Notes: generated by a model not told the origin, from the letters alone. DNA of 64,000 bases from Catellatospora citrea (GCF_003610235.1 NZ_RAPR01000001.1:8804001-8868000); one strand, 5' to 3'. Numbered from the stretch's first letter, positions 43,367 to 52,079 are shown. Numbers and translations: made by a program.

Positions 43367-46093
43367 TCACTCCTCGGCGAGCAGGCGGGGCACCGGGATC
43401 CGTTGCTGCGCCAGCGCGGGCGCGACGGCGGCCAGGCCGGTCGCCAACACGCCCGCCCCGGCGGCGACCAGCGCCGTGCCGACGAGGGCGGGGGGCATGG
43501 ATCCGGCGAACCAGGCCGTGCCCGCCAGACCGGCCGCCGCGCCGAGCACGGCCCCGACGAGTCCGATCCCGAGCCCCTCGTACGCCACGAGGCGGGCCAT
43601 CGCCGCCGCGGACCAGCCCATGGCGCGCAGCGCGGCGAGCTCGGCGGCGCGGTCGCGCACGTTGACGAACAGCACGTCGGCCACCGCGGCCAGGCCCAGC
43701 AGCAGCACCGCGGCCACGGCGACCTGATCGACGCCACGGGCCCGCACCGACACCGCGTCGCCGAGCAGGCTGCCCGTGATCGAGCCGTGGAAGGCCCAGC
43801 TGACCGCCGCGACCAGGGTGATCCCGGCGACGCCGAGCGCCAGCGCGACGACCCCGACCATTGCGCGGCCGGGCACCCGGAACAGGTTCGCCCGCGCGAG
43901 CGCGAACACGGTGCGGCGGCGCGCGGGCCGCCCGCGGTGGGGCCGGGCGGGGGAGTGCAGCACCGTGCCGGGCCTGGCCCGCGAGGCGCGCCAGGCGGGC
44001 GGCAGCGCGGCGAGCAGCGCGACGGTGAGCGCGACCGGCACCGCCGAGGCGGCGTGCCACGGGGACAGCGTGATGCCCAGCACGTCGGCCAGCGGCACGG
44101 CCAGCAGTCCCGCGAGCACACCGCCGGCCAGTCCGGTCAGCGCGACCTCGCCGGCGATCAGGCCCGCCAGCCGACCGCGGGACCAACCGGTGCACGCCAG
44201 GATCGCCAGTTCCCGCTGCCGGCTGCGGACCCCGGCGGCCGTGGCGTTGGCCAGGAACAGCACGCACACGACGAGGATGAGCCCGAACAGGACGAGGCTC
44301 TTGCGGTCGACGGCTTTGACGATCTCCGCCGCCACGCCCTTGCGGGACCAGCCCTCCTCCAGCACCAGCGCGGGACGGCCGAACCGGCCTGCGGGCAGCG
44401 CGATCTCCTGCGGCGTCGGCGACGAGCCGAGCATGATGTCGACGTCGAGCCCGGTGCTGGTGGCGATCTCCTCGGCCGTGCGCCGGACGATCTCCCGGGA
44501 CAGGTCGTCGAAGCCGGTGACCCCGGCGACCCGCACCCGCACCGCCGAGATCGGGGTGCGACCCGCGCCGGGTTGCCGGTACTGGACGTTGTAGAAGTCC
44601 GGCAGCGCGTCGATCGTGGTCAGCATCAGCGGCGGCTGCTGCGCGTAGCCGCCGGGGGCGAGGTTGGGCAGCAGGTCGCGCCCGCCGAGCGCCGCGCACG
44701 ACGCGCTGTCGCCGCAGCCCAGCCTGGCCGGCTGGTACGTGGTCAGCGGCACACCCGCCAGCGTCGAGAAGTCCTGAAGCGCGCGCGGATCGAAGGTGCC
44801 GACCGGCCGCAGCTGGACGATCGGCTTGCCGACCGACTGCGGGTCCATCCTGCGCTGCCTGGTGAGCCCGCGGAACGCCGTGTCGAGCACCTCGGGCGGC
44901 AACTGCGGGTAGTCGGTGACGCCCCACTCCTGCGTCTGCAGATCGGGCACCGCGACGGGGGTCAGCCGGCCCGCCGCGTCTCGCGTGTACTGCACGGGCT
45001 GCGGGGTGAAGTATGCGCCGACCTTGCCCATGTAGATGTTGCGCAACGACATCGCCAGTTCCTGGTGGGCCTGCGCCGCCGAGACCGTGCCCGTCCACAC
45101 CACCGTGCCTGGCGCCGCCGTCAGTCGCGGGGCGAGGTCGGCGAAGGTCGCGTTCGGCACCGCCTCGGCGACGGCGTCGGGCAGCCGCTCCACGACGAGC
45201 TGGTCGGCGGCGTCCACCGACGGCTGCGAGCTGTAGAGGACCGGCACGCCGACGACCGGGTCCGCCCCGTCCTCGTCGACCGGCATCGTGGTCGTCGGAC
45301 CGGTGAGGTACTCGCCGCTGTCCACGGCCCGGTCCAGTCCCACCAGCGCGGCCTCGGCGGCCGGGTCGATCGCGGCCAGCAGGAACGGCAGGTCCCATGC
45401 GGTCGACATGGTGCCGGGCCGGTCCACGGCGCGGCCGTGCTCCCGGGTCTGCGAGGCGCAGGCGAGCTCGACCGTGGCACCGCTCAGCTCGCCCAGTGCG
45501 TCGAAGTCGCCGGCAGTGCCCCCGCAGACCGTGACCTCCCGCCCGGCGACGATCTCCACCACCGGGTCCTGCTGCCGAGCAGGATCGTTCGAGATCGCGA
45601 TGCCGTTCGGGGTGAAGTAGTGGTAGCGCGGTGGGGTGGTGATCCGGGTCGTCCCGCCGTCGGTGATCCGGGTGCGGGTGATGCGGTAGACGCTGCGGTC
45701 GTCGCGCGGCACGATCGTCGACAGGTCCATGTCCACCACGGTCGGGGCGAAGCTGATGCCGATCATCGCGATCGGCGCGGCCACCTCGACGCCGCGCACT
45801 CCGCGGATCGTCGCCACCTGGTCCAGCGAGATCCCGCCGAAGTGGTCGGACAGGAAACTCGGGCGGATCAGCCCGGCCGCGTTCTCCGGCTCCAACCGGG
45901 AGCCTTTCGGGCGGACCAGGATGTCGTACGCGCCGCGGTAGTTCTCGCCGACCTGCTGCGTGACCTGCAGCCGGGACGTGTCGACGGTTCCGGTGAGGAC
46001 GGTGAACCCGGTGGTCGCCACGAGCACCCCCGTGAGCAGCGCGACCGAGCGGGCCGCGCGGCGGCGCAGCTGCGCCAGGATGATCCGCAACAT
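43367..46093 (-). CDS. FtsX-like ABC-type permease (MacB/ABC3 superfamily), no ATPase neighbour
   Basis: The protein has 908 residues. An N-terminal TM anchor (SVALLTGVLVATTGFTVLTG) is followed by a very large extracytoplasmic domain (about residues 50-530) and a first FtsX core (LFGLILVVCVLFLANATAAG with RELAILACTGWSRGRLAGLI). A second FtsX core lies at the C terminus (AVAAVLLLGLAAVADVLFVN, ELAALRAMGWSAAAMARLVA). The Trp-Ser after the Gly in both cores is the ATPase-coupling loop of ABC3 permeases. No ABC ATPase gene is adjacent, so it must use one encoded elsewhere. ATG 46093 with AGGA 8 nt upstream is preferred over 46123. A palindrome lies just upstream. Confidence 0.85.
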   Translation of the reverse strand: MLRIILAQLRRRAARSVALLTGVLVATTGFTVLTGTVDTSRLQVTQQVGENYRGAYDILVRPKGSRLEPENAAGLIRPSFLSDHFGGISLDQVATIRGVRGVEVAAPIAMIGISFAPTVVDMDLSTIVPRDDRSVYRITRTRITDGGTTRITTPPRYHYFTPNGIAISNDPARQQDPVVEIVAGREVTVCGGTAGDFDALGELSGATVELACASQTREHGRAVDRPGTMSTAWDLPFLLAAIDPAAEAALVGLDRAVDSGEYLTGPTTTMPVDEDGADPVVGVPVLYSSQPSVDAADQLVVERLPDAVAEAVPNATFADLAPRLTAAPGTVVWTGTVSAAQAHQELAMSLRNIYMGKVGAYFTPQPVQYTRDAAGRLTPVAVPDLQTQEWGVTDYPQLPPEVLDTAFRGLTRQRRMDPQSVGKPIVQLRPVGTFDPRALQDFSTLAGVPLTTYQPARLGCGDSASCAALGGRDLLPNLAPGGYAQQPPLMLTTIDALPDFYNVQYRQPGAGRTPISAVRVRVAGVTGFDDLSREIVRRTAEEIATSTGLDVDIMLGSSPTPQEIALPAGRFGRPALVLEEGWSRKGVAAEIVKAVDRKSLVLFGLILVVCVLFLANATAAGVRSRQRELAILACTGWSRGRLAGLIAGEVALTGLAGGVLAGLLAVPLADVLGITLSPWHAASAVPVALTVALLAALPPAWRASRARPGTVLHSPARPHRGRPARRRTVFALARANLFRVPGRAMVGVVALALGVAGITLVAAVSWAFHGSITGSLLGDAVSVRARGVDQVAVAAVLLLGLAAVADVLFVNVRDRAAELAALRAMGWSAAAMARLVAYEGLGIGLVGAVLGAAAGLAGTAWFAGSMPPALVGTALVAAGAGVLATGLAAVAPALAQQRIPVPRLLAEE

Positions 46094-46112
46094 GGAGGCA
46101 TCCTGTCCCATA

Positions 46113-46125
46113 CATTGTGACAATG
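46113..46125. promoter_or_regulatory. Candidate operator upstream of the FtsX-like gene
   Basis: CATTGT (46113-46118) and ACAATG (46120-46125) form a perfect 6-bp inverted repeat around a single G, 20 bp upstream of the permease start and 88 bp from the divergent DinB gene. Confidence 0.45.
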
Positions 46126-46212
46126 CAACCCGTTCGGGTGGCGACCAGGCCCGGATTGTCGGATGCGGCCCATAGGGTGAGGCCGAATCAACCGAACGAT
46201 GGGGGTCTTCTC

Positions 46213-46728
46213 ATGTCCGAATCCGCCAAGACCGTCACCGGGGAGCGCGCCGACCTGCTGGAGACGCTAGGCAAGCACCGCTACTTCCTGCGCTACACCG
46301 CGCAGGGCCTCAGCGACGAGCAGGCCGCCGCCACGCCGACCGCCAGCGCCCTCAGCGTCGGCGGCCTGATCAAGCACGTCACGGCGACGGAGCAGCAGTG
46401 GATGCGCTTCGCGGTCGACGGCGCGTCCGGCATGGGCGCGGGCGACGGCGGCGAGGTCGACTGGGCCGACGGGTTCAGGATGACCGCCGGTGAGACGGTC
46501 GAGAGCCTGCTCAAGTCATACGAAGAGGTGGCCCGCCACACCGACGAGCTGCTCACCACCCTCGACCTGGACTCGGCGCACCCGCTGCCGGAGGCGCCCT
46601 GGTTCGAGCCGGGAGCGCGCTGGTCGGTGCGCCGCGTGGCGCTGCACCTGATCGCCGAGACGTCCCAGCATGCCGGGCACGCCGACATCATCCGCGAGAC
46701 GATCGACGGCCAGCGCACCATGGGGTGA
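46213..46728 (+). CDS. DinB family (DUF664) protein, second copy
   Basis: The protein has 171 residues. The first His is in VGGLIKHVTATEQQWMRFAV and the paired His in ALHLIAETSQHAGHADIIRE, the DinB metal triad. It shares the end motif AGHADIIRETIDG with the copy at 14506, but the N-terminal half is different, so the two are old paralogs. A thiol-dependent transferase role (mycothiol) is possible. GGGGGT seven nt upstream sets ATG 46213. Confidence 0.85.
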   Translation: MSESAKTVTGERADLLETLGKHRYFLRYTAQGLSDEQAAATPTASALSVGGLIKHVTATEQQWMRFAVDGASGMGAGDGGEVDWADGFRMTAGETVESLLKSYEEVARHTDELLTTLDLDSAHPLPEAPWFEPGARWSVRRVALHLIAETSQHAGHADIIRETIDGQRTMG

Positions 46729-46807
46729 CCCGTGGGTCGGGCGTGGTTCGTGTGCCTGGCGTGACCGGGCTTAGTCCGATGGTGTCCGGCGGTTGATCCG
46801 CCGGAAA

Positions 46808-46854
46808 TCCCCCTTCGGCAGTGTGGAGGGCTTAGCCACTGAAGGGGGAACAAG
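46808..46854 (+). promoter_or_regulatory. 5' UTR hairpin that sequesters the ribosome-binding site of the Usp-like gene
   Basis: TCCCCCTTC (46808-46816) is perfectly complementary to GAAGGGGGA (46841-46849), the Shine-Dalgarno region of ATG 46855. A second short pairing, CAGT with ACTG, extends the stem inward. In the closed form the ribosome site is paired. Confidence 0.6.
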
Positions 46855-47640
46855 ATGACTACGCCATCCGACCGGGCCGCCGACGTCACACAGCGGGCCG
46901 GGCCGGTGATCGCCGGATACGAGATCGGCAACGCCGGCCTGGCCGCGCTCGGCCTGGCCGCCGACCAGGCCGCCGCGCACCACACGGGGCTGCGGGTGCT
47001 CGTCACGCGGCGGATTCCGGTGTGGACCAGCCACCTCGCGATGGGCGTCTGCCCGCCCGCCGCCTTCGAGGACGGGGAACCCGCCGCGAGCCTTGCCCGC
47101 GAGGCCGCCGCGCAGCTGCGCCACGACCACCCGGGCACCGACGTCACCCTGTACGGCACCGGCCGCTCCCTGCCGCAGGCACTGCGGCGCGCGGCCCCGG
47201 CCGCGTCCATGCTGGTGACCGGCCGCGACACGGCCGGCCCTGGCGCGACGGCCCGGCTCGCGGGTAGGGCCGGCTGCCCGGTGGTCAGCGTGCCCGGCGA
47301 GACCACCGCACCGGACGCGCCCGTACTGCTCGTGGGCGGCGACGCACCCGGCGACGAGGCCGAGTTCGCGATGGTCGAGGCGGCGGCGCGTGGCGTGCCC
47401 GTGCTGGCCTGCGACCTGGGGCCGGCCAACGGCGGGTTCGCCGACGCGGTCGTGCAGGCCGCGGACCGCCACCCGGCGGTCGAGGTGCGCCACCAGGGGC
47501 GGGGCGGCCTGGACAGGGCCCCGGCGGGGCTCGCCGTCGTGCGCGCCCCGGCCCGGCGGCGGGACGCGGGCTGGCAGCTGCTGATCGGCCTGCTGCGCGA
47601 CGCGCCGTACCCCGTCGCGGCCGTCCCCGGCCATCGCTGA
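46855..47640 (+). CDS. Universal stress protein-like (degenerate Usp) protein
   Basis: The protein has 261 residues. The first 140 residues follow the UspA pattern: PVIAGYEIGNAGLAALGLAA, TGLRVLVTRRIPV, AASMLVTGRDTAGPGATARL and GCPVVSVPG. The ATP-binding GxxG(9x)G motif is only partly kept (GRDTAGPG). A second, weaker repeat begins near residue 150 (APVLLVGGDAPGDEAEFAMV). Actinobacterial Usp proteins are induced by hypoxia or stationary phase. A hairpin covering the ribosome site suggests control at translation. Confidence 0.75.
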   Translation: MTTPSDRAADVTQRAGPVIAGYEIGNAGLAALGLAADQAAAHHTGLRVLVTRRIPVWTSHLAMGVCPPAAFEDGEPAASLAREAAAQLRHDHPGTDVTLYGTGRSLPQALRRAAPAASMLVTGRDTAGPGATARLAGRAGCPVVSVPGETTAPDAPVLLVGGDAPGDEAEFAMVEAAARGVPVLACDLGPANGGFADAVVQAADRHPAVEVRHQGRGGLDRAPAGLAVVRAPARRRDAGWQLLIGLLRDAPYPVAAVPGHR

Positions 47641-47712
47641 CCTGCCGCCGAACCGGCGTGCGCGGCAGCGTGGCGGCGTACGCTCGGGTGGTCTGCGCTT
47701 TCGGGGGAGAGC

Positions 47713-48330
47713 ATGGCCACTTATGACGCGGCGACGACCGGCCTGATCATCACGGATCCGTACAACGACTTCATCAGCGAGGGCGGCAAACGGTGGCCGC
47801 AGCTCAAGGAGGTCGCCGAGGCGGTGGGCCTGATCGAGCACATGCGGCAGCTGATGTCGGCCGCGCGGGGCGCCGGAATCCAGATCTTCTACTCGCGGCA
47901 CCGCCGCTGGCGGCCAGGTGACTACGAGCAGTGGCGCAACGCCACGCCGTACCTGCTGCGCGCGGCGGGCATCCAGCTGTTCGCGAAGGGCACCTGGGGC
48001 GGGCAGTGGCACCCCGACTTCGAGCCGCAGCCGGGTGACGTCGTCCTGCACGAGCACTGGGCGCAGAGCGGGTTCGCCAACACCGATCTGGACGTGCAGC
48101 TCAAGCAGCACGGCGTCAGCAAGCTCATCCTGATCGGCCTGATCGCCAACACGTGCGTGGAGTCGACGGCGCGGTTCGGTATGGAGGCCGGCTACCACGT
48201 CACGCTGGTCCGGGACGCGACGGCGGCGTTCAGCTTCGAGGCGATGCACGCCGCCCACGAGATCAACGGGCCTACCGTCGCCAACGAGATCACCGACACC
48301 GCGAGCCTGGTCAGCGCCCTGGCCGGTTAA
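47713..48330 (+). CDS. Cysteine hydrolase of the isochorismatase family
   Basis: The enzyme has 205 residues. The catalytic Asp is in LIITDPYNDFISEGGKRWP, the general region of the Lys is FAKGTWGGQWHPDF, and the catalytic Cys near residue 147 is in IANTCVESTARFGMEAGYHV, preceded by the cis-peptide strand LILIGL. The family includes isochorismatases, nicotinamidases and amidases; this one lacks features of isochorismatase proper and may hydrolyse a small amide. GGGGGAG lies before ATG 47713. It shares its TTAA end with the convergent lipoprotein gene. Confidence 0.86.
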   Translation: MATYDAATTGLIITDPYNDFISEGGKRWPQLKEVAEAVGLIEHMRQLMSAARGAGIQIFYSRHRRWRPGDYEQWRNATPYLLRAAGIQLFAKGTWGGQWHPDFEPQPGDVVLHEHWAQSGFANTDLDVQLKQHGVSKLILIGLIANTCVESTARFGMEAGYHVTLVRDATAAFSFEAMHAAHEINGPTVANEITDTASLVSALAG

Positions 48331-49466
48331 CCCTGCGGGGTCCACAGCCAGGTGCGCGCGCTGAGCTCGGCCTTGCCCTCCTTCGGCCAGCGGGCGCCGC
48401 CGAAGACGAGCAGGCGGTTGCCCGCGGCGACGACCGTGCTCTCGGTGACGTCGGCCTGCGGCAGGGGAGGGATCGCGCCCCACTGTCCGGTCGCGGCGTT
48501 CAGGACCGGGCCGGTCCGGTCGGCGTACACCGCGGTCGTCGCGCCGAAGGCGCTGCCGTGCCAGCCCCCGGGCGGGTCCGGCAGCGCCGACCAGGTTCCG
48601 GTGGCCGGGTCGAGCACGCCGCCGTTGGGGTACGTGCGTCCCCAGTTGCCGACCGCGCCGCCGTCCGCGCCGCCGAGCGCCGGGGCGATGAGCCTGCCGC
48701 CTTCGACCAGCCACGGGCCGGTGGACAGCTGCTGCGAGTCCGGCAGCCGTCGCCACGTGCCACGTTCCGGGTCGAACACCGCCGCGCGGGTGACCGAGGG
48801 TCCGTCCGCGCCGGGGTTCGGCACCAGCCGGTGATCGAACAGGACCAGCTCGCGGCCGGTCCAGGCCATCGTCCGGTCGAAGCCCGCGCCGAGCGGGTCG
48901 GCGGGCAGCTCCGACCACTGGCGGCTGGACGGCCGGTACAGGTAGTCGGGTCCGGGCGCCGCCTCCTCGCTGCCCCGCATCGCCACCAGCAGGTCCCCGG
49001 CCGCGACCAGGGTCAGTCCGGAGGCGGCGGGCTGCGGCACGCGCTCCCACCGGTCGGCGGCGATGTCGTACGCCAGCAACGTCTCCTCGTCGCCGGCGGT
49101 GCGTCCCTGCACGTACCCGATGCCGTCGACGACCGCGCCCTGCATCCAGCGCAGCGCCACGGGCGGCTCGGCGAGCACCCGCCAGCGGCCGGTGTCCGGG
49201 TCCACGGCCGCGGCGGCCAGCAGCGGGCTCGGGTCGCCCGCGCAGTCCGCGCCCGGCGGGCACGGCTGGTCGACGCCGCCGATCAGCAGCGCCTCGCGGC
49301 CGGTCCACAGCCCGAGCGCCATGGCCCGCGGGCTCAGCGGCGATCCGGTCAGTTCCCGCCAGCCGGTCGCGGCACCCGGCGGCGGTCCGGCCGGGGACGG
49401 CGGGGCCGAGCAGGATGCCACGGCGAGCACGGCGGCCAGGGCGAAGGCGGTGCGGGCGCGGGTCAT
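48327..49466 (-). CDS. Kelch-like beta-propeller lipoprotein
   Basis: The protein has 379 residues. A lipoprotein signal ends LAVASC with the lipid-modified Cys at residue 19, followed by SAPPSPAGPPPG. The mature part has about six blade-like repeats with kelch-type GG and W motifs (AMALGLWTGREALLIGG, RTMAWTGRELVLFDHR, GNRLLVFGG). It is anchored to the outer face of the membrane and probably acts as a binding or scaffold protein; no catalytic motif is seen. The stop overlaps the convergent hydrolase by 4 bp (TTAA). Confidence 0.8.
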   Translation of the reverse strand: MTRARTAFALAAVLAVASCSAPPSPAGPPPGAATGWRELTGSPLSPRAMALGLWTGREALLIGGVDQPCPPGADCAGDPSPLLAAAAVDPDTGRWRVLAEPPVALRWMQGAVVDGIGYVQGRTAGDEETLLAYDIAADRWERVPQPAASGLTLVAAGDLLVAMRGSEEAAPGPDYLYRPSSRQWSELPADPLGAGFDRTMAWTGRELVLFDHRLVPNPGADGPSVTRAAVFDPERGTWRRLPDSQQLSTGPWLVEGGRLIAPALGGADGGAVGNWGRTYPNGGVLDPATGTWSALPDPPGGWHGSAFGATTAVYADRTGPVLNAATGQWGAIPPLPQADVTESTVVAAGNRLLVFGGARWPKEGKAELSARTWLWTPQG

Positions 49467-49551
49467 GGGCGGTTGGACTGTCCGATCCGGGCGATGGTTC
49501 CCGCCGGGGCCCGATGCGGCCGCTGGACGGCGCTGGCTATCGTGCCGGTCC

Positions 49552-49737
49552 ATGACGACCTCCGAGATCCCCGTGCTGCGCTGCCCGCTGTGCAAGGGCA
49601 GCGACTTCCAGCAGGAGGTGGGACGCCTCGACAGCCGATGGGGCCTGACCTCGCATCGGATGACCCTGCTGATCTGCAGGAGCTGCCGCTACATCCTGCA
49701 CTTCTACGACAAGAACTCGATCTTCGACTTCGACTGA
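49552..49737 (+). CDS. Small zinc-ribbon protein
   Basis: The 61-residue protein has two CxxC knuckles: LRCPLCKGSDFQQEVG and LLICRSCRYILHFY, a zinc ribbon. No other domain is present. Such proteins are often nucleic acid-binding or assembly factors; this one is not identifiable further. A TATCGT box ends 8 nt before ATG 49552. It is divergent from the kelch lipoprotein gene, with 85 bp between. Confidence 0.7.
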   Translation: MTTSEIPVLRCPLCKGSDFQQEVGRLDSRWGLTSHRMTLLICRSCRYILHFYDKNSIFDFD

Positions 49738-49782
49738 CGTGGGTCGTTCCGCGGCCGGTCGGCGCGGGCGCGGCCGGTGGCG

Positions 49783-49788
49783 TAGCCT
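49783..49788 (+). promoter_or_regulatory. -10 box for leaderless membrane protein gene
   Basis: TAGCCT ends 7 nt before ATG 49796, with no ribosome-binding site. Confidence 0.48.
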
Positions 49789-49795
49789 CGCGCGG

Positions 49796-50251
49796 ATGGA
49801 CATGCAGTCGTCGGATGCCGTGCAGACCGGGCGCGGCTGGCGCCTCATCGTGTGGTTCCAGTACGCGATAGTCGCGGTGTTCCTGTTCGGGGCGGTGTCG
49901 CTGCTGCTGGCCGCCGCCGCGGGCACCGGTGACTGGGCCGGTCTGGCCGACCCGGGACTGGACCGCTACGGCGACCCGAAGGACTGGAACCCGCCGCTGG
50001 GCCCGGATGCGGCGTGGAACCCGCTGGCGTGGCTGGTCGAGATCTGCCGGTGGATCGTCATGACGTCGCTGATCGTGCTGCTCGGCTTCATCGGCGCGCT
50101 GATCGGGTTCGCCCATCTCGCCGGCCGGCGTGGGGAACTGACGCGGCGCGCGGCGGCGAACCTGATCGCGGGCACGGTGCTGTGCGCCTCGACCGCCGTC
50201 GTCATGTTGACGCCGTACGGCGCCCAGCTGCGCAACTGGCTGCTCGACTAG
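49796..50251 (+). CDS. Membrane protein, three to four spans, unknown function
   Basis: The product has 151 residues. TM1 is LIVWFQYAIVAVFLFGAVSL, then an extracytoplasmic loop of about 50 residues with PLGPDAAWNPLAWLVEICRW, TM2 IVMTSLIVLLGFIGALIGFA, and TM3 LIAGTVLCASTAVVMLTPYG. No family recognised. Start set at ATG 49796 from the -10 box; an in-frame upstream GTG at 49739 is unlikely. Confidence 0.6.
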   Translation: MDMQSSDAVQTGRGWRLIVWFQYAIVAVFLFGAVSLLLAAAAGTGDWAGLADPGLDRYGDPKDWNPPLGPDAAWNPLAWLVEICRWIVMTSLIVLLGFIGALIGFAHLAGRRGELTRRAAANLIAGTVLCASTAVVMLTPYGAQLRNWLLD

Positions 50252-50281
50252 ACGCGGCGACGGAGCCGCCGGCGTTGCCGG

Positions 50282-50319
50282 TTCCGGTCCCGCCCGGTGT
50301 GCACCGGACGGGACCGGAA
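50282..50319. terminator. Bidirectional terminator between membrane protein and Nudix genes
   Basis: TTCCGGTCCCG (50282-50292) and CGGGACCGGAA (50309-50319) are perfectly complementary, and CCGGTG/CACCGG inside extends the stem. It lies between convergent stop codons. Confidence 0.75.
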
Positions 50320-50339
50320 GGGCCGCCTCGCGCCCCCGT

Positions 50340-50762
50340 TCATGTCGCGAGGAGGTCTGCCAGGCCCACCGGGTAGAGCGGGGTCGTGCCGTCGAAGCCG
50401 CTCAGCGGCCGCCACAGCACCGGCGTGCCGGCGTCGTCGAGGATCTCGCCGACGTGGTCGCGTTCGTACAGCGACGGGTCGGCCAGGTCGCAGGCGAACA
50501 CGAACACGATCTCGTGGCCGTCCCGGTCGAACCCCCGGAACAGGTTCTCCAGCACGCCGAGCAGCCGTACGCCGGTCAGCTCGACGGCCAGCTCCTCCCG
50601 CATCTCCCGGTGCAGCGCCTGTTCGGCGGTCTCGCCGAACTCGATGCCACCGCCCAGCGGCCGGTAGAAGGTCTGCCCGCGGGTCGGGTCGTGGCCTCGG
50701 AACACGAGCAGGTCGTCGCCGCGTCGGGGCACGGCGAGGGCGAGGTTTCTGATGTGGGGCAT
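50340..50762 (-). CDS. Nudix hydrolase
   Basis: The enzyme has 140 residues. The Nudix box reads GIEFGE followed after seven residues by REMREEL, complete. Flanking strands MPHIRNLALAVPRRGDDLLV and HEIVFVFACDLADPSLY fit the fold. It hydrolyses a nucleoside diphosphate-X compound; the substrate is unknown. ATG 50762 is chosen because a TAGGTT -10 box ends 7 nt upstream; TTG 50771 in frame abuts that box. It lies immediately downstream of the glycosyltransferase gene. Confidence 0.87.
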   Translation of the reverse strand: MPHIRNLALAVPRRGDDLLVFRGHDPTRGQTFYRPLGGGIEFGETAEQALHREMREELAVELTGVRLLGVLENLFRGFDRDGHEIVFVFACDLADPSLYERDHVGEILDDAGTPVLWRPLSGFDGTTPLYPVGLADLLAT

Positions 50763-50769
50763 GTCGGGC

Positions 50770-50775
50770 AACCTA
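50770..50775 (-). promoter_or_regulatory. -10 box that contains the upstream gene's stop codon
   Basis: TAGGTT on the minus strand ends 7 nt before ATG 50762. Its first three bases are the TAG stop of the glycosyltransferase gene (50773-50775). Confidence 0.5.
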
Positions 50776-52059
50776 GACGGCCGACCGCGCGGCGGTCAGC
50801 TCGATTACCGCGTCGGCCGCGTTGCCGGGACCGTCCACGGTGGCGTAGACGTCGCGGATACGCCGTGCCGCGGCCCGGTAGGACGGGTCGCCCAGCATCC
50901 TCGCCGCGGTGTTCGCCAGCCGCGGCGTGCCGGCCTGGTGAGGTGAGATCGCTGAAGCCGCGCCGCGGGCCTGGACCAGGGCGACGTTGAGGTCCTGCTC
51001 CGCGTGCAGCGGCACACCCAGCAGCGGCGTGCCGCAGGCCATCGCGGTCTGCACGCTGCCCTGCCCGCCCGCGGTCACCGCGAGGTCGACGCGGGGCATC
51101 ACCAGGTGGCTGGGCAGCACGCCGCCGACGCAGGTGCGCTCGTCGGCGAGGTCGCCGAGGTCGTGCACGGTGCCCGCGACGAGCAGGCGCGCCCCGAGCG
51201 GCCGCAGGGCCTGCACGATGCGCCGTACGAAGCGCGGCGAGGTCGAGGTGACCGCGACGTACACGGTCGGGCCGGGGCGGTCGAGGAAGTCCGCGACGTG
51301 GTCGGGCAGGGCGACGTCGAGGTGGGCGAAGAGCGGGCCGCTGTAGCGCAGCCGGGTCGACGGGCGCAGGCGCCGGCCGCGGGGCCGCCACGCCGCCAGC
51401 TCGGCGGCCGGCACCCCGAACACCTCCGGCACCTCGGGCACCAGGGCGAGGTCGCCCAGCACCAGCGCGCCGAGGCTGGGCACGCCCTCGACCCCGAGGC
51501 GCGCCGCGACCCGGTTGAAGCCGGCGCAGTAGAAGCGGCTGCGGGGCAGGATCCGGTTGGCGATCACCCGTCCCGCCCAGCCCGGCAGATGCCTGGTGGC
51601 GCGCCAGGTCGGCGCGGGCACCATTCCGCGCTCGAACGCGGCGGGGACCCAGCAGCAGGCGTGCTCGGTCACCAGCGCGGCGCCGGCCAGGCGGGTGGAC
51701 AGCATGGTGGTCAGGGTGTATCCGGTCACGACGGTGCGCACCCCGTGCGCGCGCCAGTATGCCCCCTCGGCGCGGACGTAGGTCTCCAGCTCGTCGTCGG
51801 GGTAGATGCTCTGCCGGGGGTCGCCGAGCCCGGTCGCGTTCGCGACGACCTCGGCCGAGCGGGCCGGGCTCATCCGCGGCCCGATGATGTCGTAGGGGAT
51901 GCCTGCGGCGCGCAGCAGCGTCTCGTAGGTGCCGCCGTGGGTGACCATGTGCGCGCCCACGCCGCGCTGCGCGAGTGCTCGATAGATCTCGATCATCCGG
52001 GAGGTCTCGGACAGGTAGCCGCAGTGCGGCATCAGCGCGATCTGGTGTGCGACGGCCAT
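50773..52059 (-). CDS. GT1 family glycosyltransferase (macrolide glycosyltransferase-like)
   Basis: The enzyme has 428 residues in GT-B layout. The N-terminal acceptor domain begins HQIALMPHCGYLSETSRMIE; the C-terminal sugar-nucleotide domain shows LVAGTVHDLGDLADE and the donor motif LAVTAGGQGSVQTAMACGTP with PLLGVPLHAEQDLN. It is similar to the OleD/MGT and rhamnosyl/glucosyltransferase group that acts on small aglycones or lipids. Divergence from a MarR regulator over 20 bp suggests control by an aromatic or toxic compound, so xenobiotic glucosylation is a reasonable guess. Confidence 0.85.
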   Translation of the reverse strand: MAVAHQIALMPHCGYLSETSRMIEIYRALAQRGVGAHMVTHGGTYETLLRAAGIPYDIIGPRMSPARSAEVVANATGLGDPRQSIYPDDELETYVRAEGAYWRAHGVRTVVTGYTLTTMLSTRLAGAALVTEHACCWVPAAFERGMVPAPTWRATRHLPGWAGRVIANRILPRSRFYCAGFNRVAARLGVEGVPSLGALVLGDLALVPEVPEVFGVPAAELAAWRPRGRRLRPSTRLRYSGPLFAHLDVALPDHVADFLDRPGPTVYVAVTSTSPRFVRRIVQALRPLGARLLVAGTVHDLGDLADERTCVGGVLPSHLVMPRVDLAVTAGGQGSVQTAMACGTPLLGVPLHAEQDLNVALVQARGAASAISPHQAGTPRLANTAARMLGDPSYRAAARRIRDVYATVDGPGNAADAVIELTAARSAV

Positions 52060-52079
52060 AGTTAGGTAATATATTGCGC
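52060..52079. promoter_or_regulatory. 20-bp divergent promoter between glycosyltransferase and MarR genes
   Basis: Only 20 bp separate the two start codons. AATATATT (52068-52075) is a perfect palindrome. TAATAT (52067-52072) ends 7 nt before the MarR ATG at 52080, and on the minus strand TATTAC (52066-52071) ends 6 nt before the glycosyltransferase ATG at 52059. Both messages must be leaderless, with each -35 region lying inside the other gene. Confidence 0.6.

Noticed and set aside
43359..46115. A 918-codon minus-strand frame next to the FtsX frame
   Set aside because: It is the neighbouring frame of the permease gene; only the 43367-46093 frame encodes membrane segments and FtsX motifs.
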